DNA from: an uncultured bacterium
Lineage (GTDB): Bacteria > Patescibacteriota > Minisyncoccia > Phycocordibacterales > CAIJYI01
Assembly (NCBI GenBank): GCA_903824855.1
Contig: CAIJYI010000033.1
Coordinates: 1-35,285 of the forward strand
Length of the DNA: 35,285 bases
Direction: 5' to 3'
Within the stretch, counting starts at the first letter, position 1. The number at the start of each line of letters is the position of its first letter. Below the pieces are notes generated by a model. That model saw only the letters and a list, made by a program, of their open reading frames with translations, was not told the origin of the DNA and searched no databases. Of this stretch, positions 24,616 to 33,400 are shown piece after piece. The position numbers were made by a program, and so were the translations under genes.

Positions 24616-24674
24616 AATATAAAATTAAAAATAAACACCTTCGTTTTGAAGGTGTTTATTTTTAATTTTATATT
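24616..24674. terminator. Long bidirectional Rho-independent terminator
   Basis: A perfect 27-bp stem with a 5-nt loop (GTTTT, 24643-24647). The core ATAAACACCTTC/GAAGGTGTTTAT is flanked by A-rich and T-rich arms, so it can act in both directions. It lies between the converging kinase (ends 24609) and receiver (ends 24697). Confidence 0.88.
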
Positions 24675-24696
24675 CTTAATTATCACGTCTCATCTA

Positions 24697-25077
24697 CTAT
24701 TCCATTTTAAGGGTCTGCTTAATTTTTATAGCGACGTCAGCGAGTTTCCAATCAGCTTTTATGAGATACTCTTCGTGTCCGAGAGAGCCAACCAATTTCA
24801 TCTTTTCTTTGTCATCGAGCGTCATATTGGTAAGGATAATAACAGGGACATTTTTTCCCCATTCATTTTCTGCTCGTAATTTTTGAAGCATGGTTAGGCC
24901 ATCCATTCTCGGCATGATAATATCAAGAAGAATCAAGTCCGGCTGAAATTTGGTAGCCTGTGTCAGACCCTCTTCTCCGTTTGCTGCCGTCTCAACCTCG
25001 AAGCCGTCTCGCGTAAATTTCTCCGTCATCGCTTTTCGCGCCGACACTTCGTCTTCAACAATAAGTAACTTTTTCAT
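24697..25077 (-). CDS. Single-domain response regulator
   Basis: This 126-aa receiver domain has all key residues: acidic pocket E8/D9, phospho-acceptor D52 in LILLDIIMPRMDG, T83 in VIILTNM, and K107 in EYLIKAD. No output domain follows. It would act as a phosphate relay or by protein contact, as in CheY- or Spo0F-like regulators. It is the last gene of a three-gene minus-strand unit (PAS protein, kinase, receiver), 40 bp after the kinase, which makes the 851-aa kinase its likely partner. Confidence 0.93.
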   Translation of the reverse strand: MKKLLIVEDEVSARKAMTEKFTRDGFEVETAANGEEGLTQATKFQPDLILLDIIMPRMDGLTMLQKLRAENEWGKNVPVIILTNMTLDDKEKMKLVGSLGHEEYLIKADWKLADVAIKIKQTLKME

Positions 25078-25117
25078 AAACGTATACCTTTAATTATCGA
25101 TTAATAATAAACTATTT

Positions 25118-27673
25118 TTATGATAAGAGTTCTACGGAACCTTCCTTCTTAATCATACCAGAAAGAGGTATTGAAAAGAAGAATGATGTCCCCACAGGAT
25201 ATTCCTTTCCCTTCTCATCTTTCCTCATAGTGACGGGGGAGGTAAAACCGAGTTTTCCATTCCAACTTTCTACTACGGACTTTGTCATATTTAGACCTAT
25301 TCCCGTTCCGTCAGAGTCTATTTCTTTGGCATTGTCTGATCTAAAGAGTTTGGTGAATATTTTTGATTGATCTTTTTTTGGAATTCCTATTCCATTGTCG
25401 GTTACATCGATTATTAGATTCTGGTCATCTTTCTTTACAGAAACGATAATTTTCCCATTCTCAGGAGTGTAATCCGATGAATTTGAAAGAAGATTATCCA
25501 TGACAATGTTAAAGAGTTTTTTGTCTATGTTGATTGAGGGCAAATTTTCTTCAACTGTAACTTCGTAAGATAAATTCTTTTTCTCAAACGATAATCGATA
25601 TGAACTAAGTATCTCGTCTATGACATTTTTGATTTCATAGATCTCAGGAGATATTATAAACGTCCCCATTTCAATTCTGGAAATATTCAACAACATAGAA
25701 ACAATGGACCACATTCTCCTGTTTGAATGAAAGAGTTCTTGCGCATAATCTTTCTGCTTTTCGTTCAATTCCCCCACCTCTCCGGATAACAACATTTCCA
25801 GGAACCATGCGGACGTGGATATCGGGGTGCGTAATTGATGCGATGCGAGCATGACAAACTCACTCTTAGCACTGTCTATTTTGCGCTCCGCTGTGGCATC
25901 GGAGAAAACAATGACGGCACCTTGCATTTTTCCTTCCAAATTCTTAATGGGTGAAATACTGTCGGAAATAGGAATAATAACGCCGTCTTTTTTACGCAGA
26001 CTCGCATGGAAACCCAATTTTTCAGTCAAACCGTTCTCTAGCGTTAATTTTATAAAGGAATTTCGCTCACTATGTTCATCCGAACAAAAGTACATTGTTT
26101 CAGAGAAATGTTTCCCTAGAACTTCAGATTTACTCCAACCGGTCAGATTCTCTGCGGCAGGGTTAAAAAATATTACTTCCCCCGCCATATTTACAACAAA
26201 AATTCCGTCAGCAATACTCGTGATGATAGCTTCGATTTTATTTTTTGATTCTTCGAGGTTCTTTTTCTCAAGAGAAAGGTCGCTCAAAATGGATACCATC
26301 GCCTTTCTCATTGCCTCCGTTCGTGAATCTTCAAGATTATGATAACTTATGATGTTATCAATAGCCACGACTGTTGAATCAAACGTATCTTTAGAAGTTT
26401 CGATATTACTCGCCTCGATAACACTCAAAGGGGTATACGCTGATAATTTTTTCTTTGTGGATTCCGCAAAGTTTAGCAAAGAATATAATTTACCTCTTTC
26501 TTTCGTTACATCTCTAAAATACCATACTCTTCCCAAATATTTATTATTTTCATCAATCAACGGCGATGAATAACGCTCGAAGATTCTTCCGTCTTTCAGT
26601 GAGATGTCGTCACGACTTTTTTTGGCCTTATTTTCATAGAGTTCCTTTACCTTTACCCTAAATTCATCAGGGTTTTCAAGTTTTTCTGAAACGTAGTTCA
26701 ATAAAAGTTCATCCGATTTTGTCGCAAGGACATCTTCCGGTATGGACCAGATTTGTGTAAAATTATGATTACAAGAAACAACTTTACTATTCTCATCAAC
26801 GACGAGAATCCCGTCCATTGAGGATTCCAGAACAGTCTTCAGAAGTAAGATACGAAATGATTTTTCTTGTTCTGCTTTTTTTTCTGCTGAAATATCTCTG
26901 ACAACAGCCTGCAGAGAGACATCTTTACCTCGATTAATTCTCGTAAGAAATACCATTGCGGAAAAATCTTCGCCGTTGTATTTTTTGTGAGTCCATTCAA
27001 AAATATTGCTTCCGTCATGAACCGCCTTCTCTATCATTTCTTTGGCTTTTTCTGAGGATAATTTTCCATCAGGCTGGTATTGGGGAGAAAGATTCCATGG
27101 TCCGATGGAAGTGAATTCTGATTCATCCGCTATGTTAAACATTTTAAAAGCGGTATCGTTTCCTCCGGTAAATTTCCAATCAGGCGGAGCCAAACGCATT
27201 ATTGCATCCGATGAATTTTTGTATATCGCGCTTATTTCCTGATCCTTTATTCGAAGGTCCTCCCACGCCATCTTCACATCATCCGATCCGACGAGTATCA
27301 TAAGTAGGATGTGATCCTTTTCTCCGATTCGCACACTCTTCGCATTGAGAAATGTTTTATACTCATCGCCATTTTTTCGTACAAAAGAAGTCTGAAAATT
27401 TACTACCTCGCCTTTCTCTTTCAAAATTTTTGATATTTCCAAACGATCATTTGGGTTTGAGTATGTAAGAAATATATCATCGGAAACATCTGAATTCTCA
27501 TTGTAGCCAAAAGCACGTAATAATGCTTTATTTACATATATCAGACTTGTATCATCAGCGACAATTCCAATCGGGTAAGGAAAAAGATCAAAAACAGCGG
27601 ATGCTATTTCACTACTCCAAACAAATGGATGATTGATTATATTTTTACCTATACTATTTTCGGGTAATATCAT
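25118..27673 (-). CDS. Soluble histidine kinase with four PAS domains
   Basis: This 851-aa protein has PAS-like domains at about 25-130, 145-265, 278-392 and 475-598. The last is the most typical (IADGIFVVNMAGEVIFFN, LTGWSKSEVLGKHF, SDATAERK). HisKA follows with SHQLRTP (H612), and then a HATPase with N box DNLLSNSSDYT, G1 DNGIGIP (759-765) and G2 GTGIGLNMTK (789-798). A helical stretch (395-475) sits between PAS3 and PAS4. There are no transmembrane helices. It ends SGMIKKEGSVELL. It lies 28 bp downstream of a membrane-anchored PAS protein and 40 bp upstream of its probable receiver. The ligands of the PAS domains are unknown. Confidence 0.92.
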   Translation of the reverse strand: MILPENSIGKNIINHPFVWSSEIASAVFDLFPYPIGIVADDTSLIYVNKALLRAFGYNENSDVSDDIFLTYSNPNDRLEISKILKEKGEVVNFQTSFVRKNGDEYKTFLNAKSVRIGEKDHILLMILVGSDDVKMAWEDLRIKDQEISAIYKNSSDAIMRLAPPDWKFTGGNDTAFKMFNIADESEFTSIGPWNLSPQYQPDGKLSSEKAKEMIEKAVHDGSNIFEWTHKKYNGEDFSAMVFLTRINRGKDVSLQAVVRDISAEKKAEQEKSFRILLLKTVLESSMDGILVVDENSKVVSCNHNFTQIWSIPEDVLATKSDELLLNYVSEKLENPDEFRVKVKELYENKAKKSRDDISLKDGRIFERYSSPLIDENNKYLGRVWYFRDVTKERGKLYSLLNFAESTKKKLSAYTPLSVIEASNIETSKDTFDSTVVAIDNIISYHNLEDSRTEAMRKAMVSILSDLSLEKKNLEESKNKIEAIITSIADGIFVVNMAGEVIFFNPAAENLTGWSKSEVLGKHFSETMYFCSDEHSERNSFIKLTLENGLTEKLGFHASLRKKDGVIIPISDSISPIKNLEGKMQGAVIVFSDATAERKIDSAKSEFVMLASHQLRTPISTSAWFLEMLLSGEVGELNEKQKDYAQELFHSNRRMWSIVSMLLNISRIEMGTFIISPEIYEIKNVIDEILSSYRLSFEKKNLSYEVTVEENLPSINIDKKLFNIVMDNLLSNSSDYTPENGKIIVSVKKDDQNLIIDVTDNGIGIPKKDQSKIFTKLFRSDNAKEIDSDGTGIGLNMTKSVVESWNGKLGFTSPVTMRKDEKGKEYPVGTSFFFSIPLSGMIKKEGSVELLS

Positions 27674-27701
27674 GATTATTAATTAGAGAATGAATATTTT
27701 T

Positions 27702-28331
27702 TTAGACAGTTTTCTTCCCCTTCAACTTCTCAATTTCACTCTTTAGTTTTTCGACTTCTTCTCTGAGTTCAATTACGCGCATCTCTCTGCCTATCATTAA
27801 ATCATTCATTTCGGAAAGTTCTTCAACTTTTTCATTGAGAGATTTTTCTATTTCTTTTCTCCGAGTAATGTCGTGCATAATTCCACAAATTTGAAACGGC
27901 TTCCCATCCTTATGAATAACGGATGTATTAATTTCAAGCATCAAAGGGACACCGTCTTTTCTCTTAATCTGTAATTCAACCGGATTTAACTCGATATTGT
28001 TTTGAACCTTAGAAAATAAAACTGAAATTCTGTTTCTCTCGCTTTCATGAATGAACGATTGAATATTTTTTCCGTTTACCTCGGACCCGACGAAAAGTAA
28101 TTTTTTTTCGGCAGACGGCGAATGATAGATTATGTTTCCTTTCAAATCGGCAAGAAAAGCCATGTCTTTGCTTACATCGACGATTTCGCGAAAAGTGAAA
28201 TCGCTCAACCCAAGCTTTTTTTGAAGATCTATTTTTTGTTTGAGGATATAGGTAATAATCAAAGAAAGCGCGCCTATAAGGTAGCCGTGAAATGCGTGAT
28301 TGTATATTATAAAATCAGTGATTGGAGACAT
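27702..28331 (-). CDS. Membrane-anchored PAS protein with MxGRE tail
   Basis: This 209-aa protein has an N-terminal transmembrane helix (about 13-30, ALSLIITYIL), one PAS domain (45-158; MAFLADLKGNIIYHSPSAEKK, RKDGVPLMLEI, GIMHDITRRKEIE), and a coiled-coil tail with MNDLMIGREMRVIELREE (175-192). As in the sensors at 20692 and 21711, no kinase or other output domain is present. It probably pairs with the soluble kinase encoded next to it. It is the first gene of the PAS-kinase-receiver unit. Confidence 0.82.
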   Translation of the reverse strand: MSPITDFIIYNHAFHGYLIGALSLIITYILKQKIDLQKKLGLSDFTFREIVDVSKDMAFLADLKGNIIYHSPSAEKKLLFVGSEVNGKNIQSFIHESERNRISVLFSKVQNNIELNPVELQIKRKDGVPLMLEINTSVIHKDGKPFQICGIMHDITRRKEIEKSLNEKVEELSEMNDLMIGREMRVIELREEVEKLKSEIEKLKGKKTV

Positions 28332-28346
28332 GAAAAATTTCTAAAT

Positions 28347-28352
28347 ATTATA
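28347..28352 (-). promoter_or_regulatory. Possible -10 box of the PAS-kinase-receiver operon
   Basis: TATAAT on the minus strand, 15 bp upstream of the start codon at 28331. No good -35 hexamer is visible at 16-18 bp spacing, and the sequence is AT-rich, so this is weak. Confidence 0.3.
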
Positions 28353-28484
28353 ACGTTTTTCTAAATGCTATATATTGATTATTATATAACAAATACACCA
28401 ATAATGCAGGTAAATATGTGAACAAGTGAAGCCATTATTAATGTTAAAAATTGCCAACAAAAAGCCGGATATGATTGATGATAC

Positions 28485-28516
28485 AAAAAACCTCGCAAAC
28501 ATGTGCGAGGTTTTTT
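28485..28516. terminator. Rho-independent terminator after the receiver gene
   Basis: The arms AAAAAACCTCGCA (28485-28497) and TGCGAGGTTTTTT (28504-28516) enclose the 6-nt loop AACATG and carry T-tracts in both directions. It sits 2 bp past the stop codon of the receiver at 28519 on the minus strand and ends the surface-protein/receiver transcript. Confidence 0.9.
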
Positions 28517-28518
28517 TA

Positions 28519-28890
28519 TTAGCTTATGTGTGCGATGGCGTTGTTTACTTTTTCTACAACCTCGTTTATAGGATGCTGTGATTTTACGAGATAATCGATG
28601 GCGCCCAATTTGATGGATTCTTTGATTTGATCGTCGCCGTCGAGATTAGAAACCATAATGACGGGAATATGTTTTACTTCGGCATCGGACTTTAATTCTC
28701 TTAAAATCTCCAATCCGGTTTTCTTCGGGAGGATAATATCAAGCAAGATAATATCCGGCATAAATTTCTTAACTGACGCTAAAACAAGGTCTCCCGTAAA
28801 GACAGATTCTACGGTGAATCTTTCGCGTTCAAATTTTTCGCGGAATACTTTGGATAGGGATTCTTCGTCTTCTGCAATGAGTATTTTCAT
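28519..28890 (-). CDS. Single-domain response regulator
   Basis: This 123-aa receiver has E7/D8 in the acidic pocket, D51 as phospho-acceptor (IILLDIILPKKTG), S81 in VIMVSNL at the Thr/Ser site and K103 in DYLVKSQ. There is no output domain. It follows the cohesin-type gene by 34 bp on the same strand and is followed by a strong terminator, so it may share the transcript of the surface proteins. Which kinase phosphorylates it cannot be told; both kinases nearby have the same SHQLRTP type. Confidence 0.93.
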   Translation of the reverse strand: MKILIAEDEESLSKVFREKFERERFTVESVFTGDLVLASVKKFMPDIILLDIILPKKTGLEILRELKSDAEVKHIPVIMVSNLDGDDQIKESIKLGAIDYLVKSQHPINEVVEKVNNAIAHIS

Positions 28891-28924
28891 GGCCTATTAT
28901 TGAATTAATGGGTAATAATTATGT

Positions 28925-30376
28925 TTATTTGCGGGCAATATCCCGAATATTGTCGACGATATATTTCTTTGTCTTCCCTGCTTTTTCTTTGATTTTCTTG
29001 GCGGTAAAAATAACTTCGTTCAAATCTTTGGCTCCAATTTTTCCTTCCTTGGTCAGCGCTAAAATCTTATCTGCGTCATTTCCCATTATATCAAATGTAT
29101 CTCCAATGTCACGCTCGGCAATAAGTATTCTTCTTTCCAGCTGTTTATTCCACATCATGTATGAATACCACCATAATCCAAATATCAGAACAAGAATACA
29201 GATTATTATAACAAAAAATTGTGATTGCGTAAGAGTGAATGAACCGATAGCAACATAGACGTTCTCTAAAATCGTCATGTTAATTGAAGTGCTCGTTTTA
29301 TTCCCTGCCATATCAGCTGCGGAGACTGTGACTAGGTGCTTTCCTGATGATAACGGAGATAATGTATATGATGTGAGATTAGTCGTTGTGGCATCCTTTC
29401 CATCGATAGAAACGAGATACGATGCGACGCCGGAAGGCTGGTCATTTGTTTGAAATGAGATAGTTGGTGATAGGACGCCGGTAGTTAGTCCTTCTTTCGG
29501 TATTACATTAAATGACAAAGGAGGAACCGTATCTATACCAATCTGGTAATCGGCGACTGTTCCCCAGCCGACATCGTTTTTGAATCTTACATGAAGATAC
29601 CAGACGCCATCGGTCAGATGGTCAAATGTTTTATTATTGAAAAGTCCTTCGGAAGTTTTAACATCAGAAACAGGATTTTGATTGATTGCGGTTGCGACAT
29701 CGGTAACGTCCGTCGGGAGTTGCCAACGAACAATGAAGGAAGAGATGGTATTATACCAACCCTGTGATGTCGGATAAAGAGGAACTTCAATAACAGGTTT
29801 AACCGGAAGTTTTCCCGTCGGGACGGCAGGGCGACTAATTATTTGTACCGCAGGGATTTTCGGTGCAGGAATAATCAGTGAAGCTTGCTGTTTGGTAATA
29901 CTGGTAATATTCAAACCGGTCATCGTGGTTAAGACGTTGGTTCCATTTCCATCGCTCGCAGTAATGGCACCGTCTGTGAATGCAATATTTGCAGGGCCGG
30001 AACCGACTACTTTAAAAGTGACGCGAAGAATTTGGAGAGTTTTTCCATCAACTCCGCTCAATGTATCGGAACCGCCGATAAAAGAGACCTTCCCTGCCGT
30101 ATTATCTGCAATCGGATCCTGCAACCAGAAGGAGAAAACAGAATTTGCTTTGTCTGTTGATTTTTCCTGTAATACATTTACCGGGAAATTTATGGTTGCT
30201 TGCGCGGCGTTAATTCCGATATTTTCGCTATTGATTTTTACATCAACGGAAAATTCGTCACCTATGGCGAATTGCGTTTTGTCGGTAACGAGATTGAGCG
30301 TCCCGGCAAAAGCCGACGGAATCATCGCAAAAAATGCAATGGCACCGACTATGAGAAATCTAAAATGTTTTTTCAT
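28925..30376 (-). CDS. Membrane-anchored cohesin-type surface protein
   Basis: This 483-aa protein has a signal peptide (1-24, ending AFA). A cohesin-like domain spans about 26-160 (TLNLVTDKTQFAIGDEFSVD, INAAQATINFPVNVLQ, AGKVSFIGGSDTLSG, ILRVTFKVVGSGPANIAF, ASDGNGTNVL). A Pro-rich linker (165-200) is followed by two Ig-like domains (205-282 and 285-370; the second has PSGVASYLVSIDG and VSAADMAGNKTSTS). A transmembrane helix (386-409) precedes a charged cytoplasmic tail of about 74 residues. Cohesins bind dockerins in a calcium-dependent way. The neighbouring giant protein ends in a dockerin, so this is a plausible surface anchor for it. The sizeable cytoplasmic tail is unusual for a plain anchor and may bind a partner. 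Confidence 0.8.
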   Translation of the reverse strand: MKKHFRFLIVGAIAFFAMIPSAFAGTLNLVTDKTQFAIGDEFSVDVKINSENIGINAAQATINFPVNVLQEKSTDKANSVFSFWLQDPIADNTAGKVSFIGGSDTLSGVDGKTLQILRVTFKVVGSGPANIAFTDGAITASDGNGTNVLTTMTGLNITSITKQQASLIIPAPKIPAVQIISRPAVPTGKLPVKPVIEVPLYPTSQGWYNTISSFIVRWQLPTDVTDVATAINQNPVSDVKTSEGLFNNKTFDHLTDGVWYLHVRFKNDVGWGTVADYQIGIDTVPPLSFNVIPKEGLTTGVLSPTISFQTNDQPSGVASYLVSIDGKDATTTNLTSYTLSPLSSGKHLVTVSAADMAGNKTSTSINMTILENVYVAIGSFTLTQSQFFVIIICILVLIFGLWWYSYMMWNKQLERRILIAERDIGDTFDIMGNDADKILALTKEGKIGAKDLNEVIFTAKKIKEKAGKTKKYIVDNIRDIARK

Positions 30377-30417
30377 AATATTTTACTTATAATTAATTAA
30401 TTTTTATGACATCCCCC

Positions 30418-30457
30418 GACGTGGATTCCGGCTCCCAAGCCGGAATGACGTGTCGAG
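30418..30457. repeat. REP-like palindrome, type C
   Basis: This is a perfect 9-bp hairpin, ATTCCGGCT/AGCCGGAAT (30425-30433/30438-30446), with loop CCCA, framed by CGACGTGG and GACGTGTCG. It is the same family as the repeats at 3-108 but with different, compensated stem bases. It lies in the 83-bp gap between the dockerin and cohesin genes and has no adjacent T-tract, so it is not a classical terminator. Confidence 0.8.
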
Positions 30458-30459
30458 TT

Positions 30460-33400
30460 TTATTTTAATTTAAGAGTTCTCACAAAGATGCTTAAATCTT
30501 GTACATCTACTTTTCCGTCTCCGTTCAAATCATCTTTAATTCGTACTTTCGCATCCGTTGATTGCCATCTGACAACAAACATACTCCAGTCAGTTATATT
30601 TACAATTCCGTCTCCGCTAAAATCCATGTTCGGTGTGAAAATATTTACGACGGAGAATATTTCTTGAGGAGAGTAATCACTCTTTAATCCTGCAGGGCTA
30701 ATCTGTCTCGTGCGAATGGTGTGACTTCCAAAATCGAGTGCTACGGTCGGTACGAGTGCTTTATAGTGACCATTTGCATCTGCGGTGACCGTCGGCAAGA
30801 TTGGTTGATTATCGACTTCTATTTCAACCTTATAATTTGGCGCTGCTTCACCGCTTATCCCGAGTACATCGCCTTTGGTGGCTGCAGTCCTAGCGAGTGC
30901 GAGTGTCGGGGAAAGCAAGATTCCATTTACGTCGAGCTGGAGATTCGCATTGGCCATATTTGCATCAAATATTTTTACCTGTGTCGCATTATTGTTTTTA
31001 TCGATACCGACGACTGCATAGGATCGCGCGTTTCCTGTTAATCCATTGAATGATAGATTGAAGCTCGCTGTTGTATTAGCCACACCCGTCTGGTTTTGTG
31101 TTCCACCGGCACCACCGATAGCAATGACGTTTAAATTAGCTCCCGGGAACGCTTTTCCGGTGAAATGAATTCCGGAAATGGCAGGGTTATAGTAGACCGT
31201 TGTTCCACCACCTCCTCCGACACTCACGATTGGTGCGACGACATCAAAGGTGAGAGTTCTTGTCGATAAAATATTGAGTCCGGTGGAAGAGCTATCAACA
31301 AGTGATAGAGTTATTGTTTCAGCGACGGCATCATTGATATCAATCGTTCCGACTCCGTTGATGATAGTTACCACTCCGGCACCGGTAGCAGAACCGGTCG
31401 TATGAAGTGTGACATTATGATTATAGGTAGCATCGACATTTCCTGCTCCGTCTTCAGCACGGACAGTCACGGTAACCGGAATATTAACCGTTGAATTCGT
31501 TACCGGCTGAATAATGAATCGTGTTGCAACTATTGAGGATGAAGAAACGAGAACAGAATCAGTATCAGAAGTTATTGTTGGACCGTCTGATACGGTGATT
31601 GTCCATGTCCCGAGAGCTTCTTCGTAATACCAGACATGTGCTTCTGAATTACCTTCAGCGAAAACTGCGACTGAAGTAGTAAAACCTCCGGTTACTGCGT
31701 CGTAAAACTTACCTGAGGCTGACCCTGAATCGGTAGAGATATTGGCTGATACGATTCCTGAAGTAACAGGATTGTCGTATGCATCGGTGCGTGTAATTGT
31801 ATATTCAAGTCTCGTTCCCGCTGTCATGTTTCCCGGATGATCTATAAAGAATTTTGCAATCGCCCCGGGGAGAACGTTGAATGTTTTCGTCGCGGTGGCT
31901 GCTCCAATCGAGGCAGTGACGGTGACGGAATCAGCCAGTTCATCGTAATACCAGAAATTTACAGTGGAATTTCCGTCGAGAATATTTACCGTGGTCGGTA
32001 TAACACTTCCTCCGATTGCTGAATCATAGAATCTTCTGTTTGCACTGAGAGATGAAGTGTTGAGAGTGATTGGAGTGACTCCACTCGTAATGAGATTTCC
32101 ATATTGATCTTTACGCGTTACGGTGAATTGAAGGCGATCACCTGCTGCTGTATCTCCAGCCGTTACCAAGAATATTTGAGCAACTGTCCCCGTAGCGAAT
32201 ACAGCGGAAGCGGTTGATGAATGATCAAGTGTCGGGTGTTCGGTGTCAGAGAGAGAAAGGTTGGTTGTTTCTGCGGTGTGGTCGGAAATATCAATGGTAC
32301 CGACACCGAGATTCAATGGTACTGAACCATGTATCGGAGTAGCGGAACCGGTAGTGTTCAAGGTGACGTTTCCGGATATTGTGGTATCAACATTGCCGGC
32401 ATCGTCTACTGCTTTTACGGTGATAGTGATTGGACCATCAACAGTACCCGAGGCAATTGGTGTTTGAATAATAAGTTTTGTTGCAACAATCGGGGCTGGA
32501 TTTACCAAAACTGCGATGGTGCCGTCGGTGACACCAAGAACTCCGTTTGATGCGGTAACGGTGTAGTTTCCGGAAGTTTCTTCATAATACCAGAACGATG
32601 CGGAGGATGAACCATCAGCAATAGTGATGGAGGTGATGGAGGTTCCGCCGGTCGATGCATCATAGAAAAACCTGTTTGTGCCGAGTACACCTGCTGTCGT
32701 CGAAAGATTGAGAACTGAGGATCCGGAAGTAACAAGATTTGCAAATTGATCTTTGCGGACTACGGTATAACCTATTCTCGTTTTTGCTGTCATTGCCGGT
32801 GAGCCACTCAAAGTGAATGAACTAACGGCACCGGGAACTACAGAAAGAACATTAATGCCATTACTGATTCCGGACGTTCCGGATGCGGTAATAGTTATTG
32901 AACCGGGGGTTTCATCGTAATACCAGAAATTTACGCTCTGTTGTCCGTCGGGAATAATTATGGAAGTGATAACAGAACTTCCGGTTTCGGAATCGTAGAA
33001 TTTTTTATTTGCTCCTCCATTACTGCTCAAATTGACGGTGATATCTCCTTGTGAAGTGAGATTTCCAAATTGGTCTTTTCTTGTAACGGTATATGCCGCA
33101 CGACTTCCGGCAGAAAGCGGAGTCGGGCTATTCAAAGAGAATTGAGTGGTTGCTCCACCGTGGAATGTGACGTCGGCGGTAGAATCAACGTTAAGAGTCG
33201 TGTGCTCGGTATCAGAAAGTGAAAGATGAATTGGCTCGGCGACGGTGTGAGTAACCGATCTTGATCCTGTTCCTCCGGATATGTTTACAAGACCTGCGCC
33301 TACGGCGGAACCGTTTATCAATAATGTTACGTCATCGACATAACTCGTGTCGATTGAACCGTCAGCTTTTTGTGCTTGTACCGTAACAGTGACCGGTGAA

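Noticed and set aside
28400-28439. Small inverted repeat AATAATG/CATTATT in the 187-bp gap before the PAS-kinase operon
   Set aside because: Seven AT-rich base pairs with a 26-nt loop are expected by chance; no further support was found.
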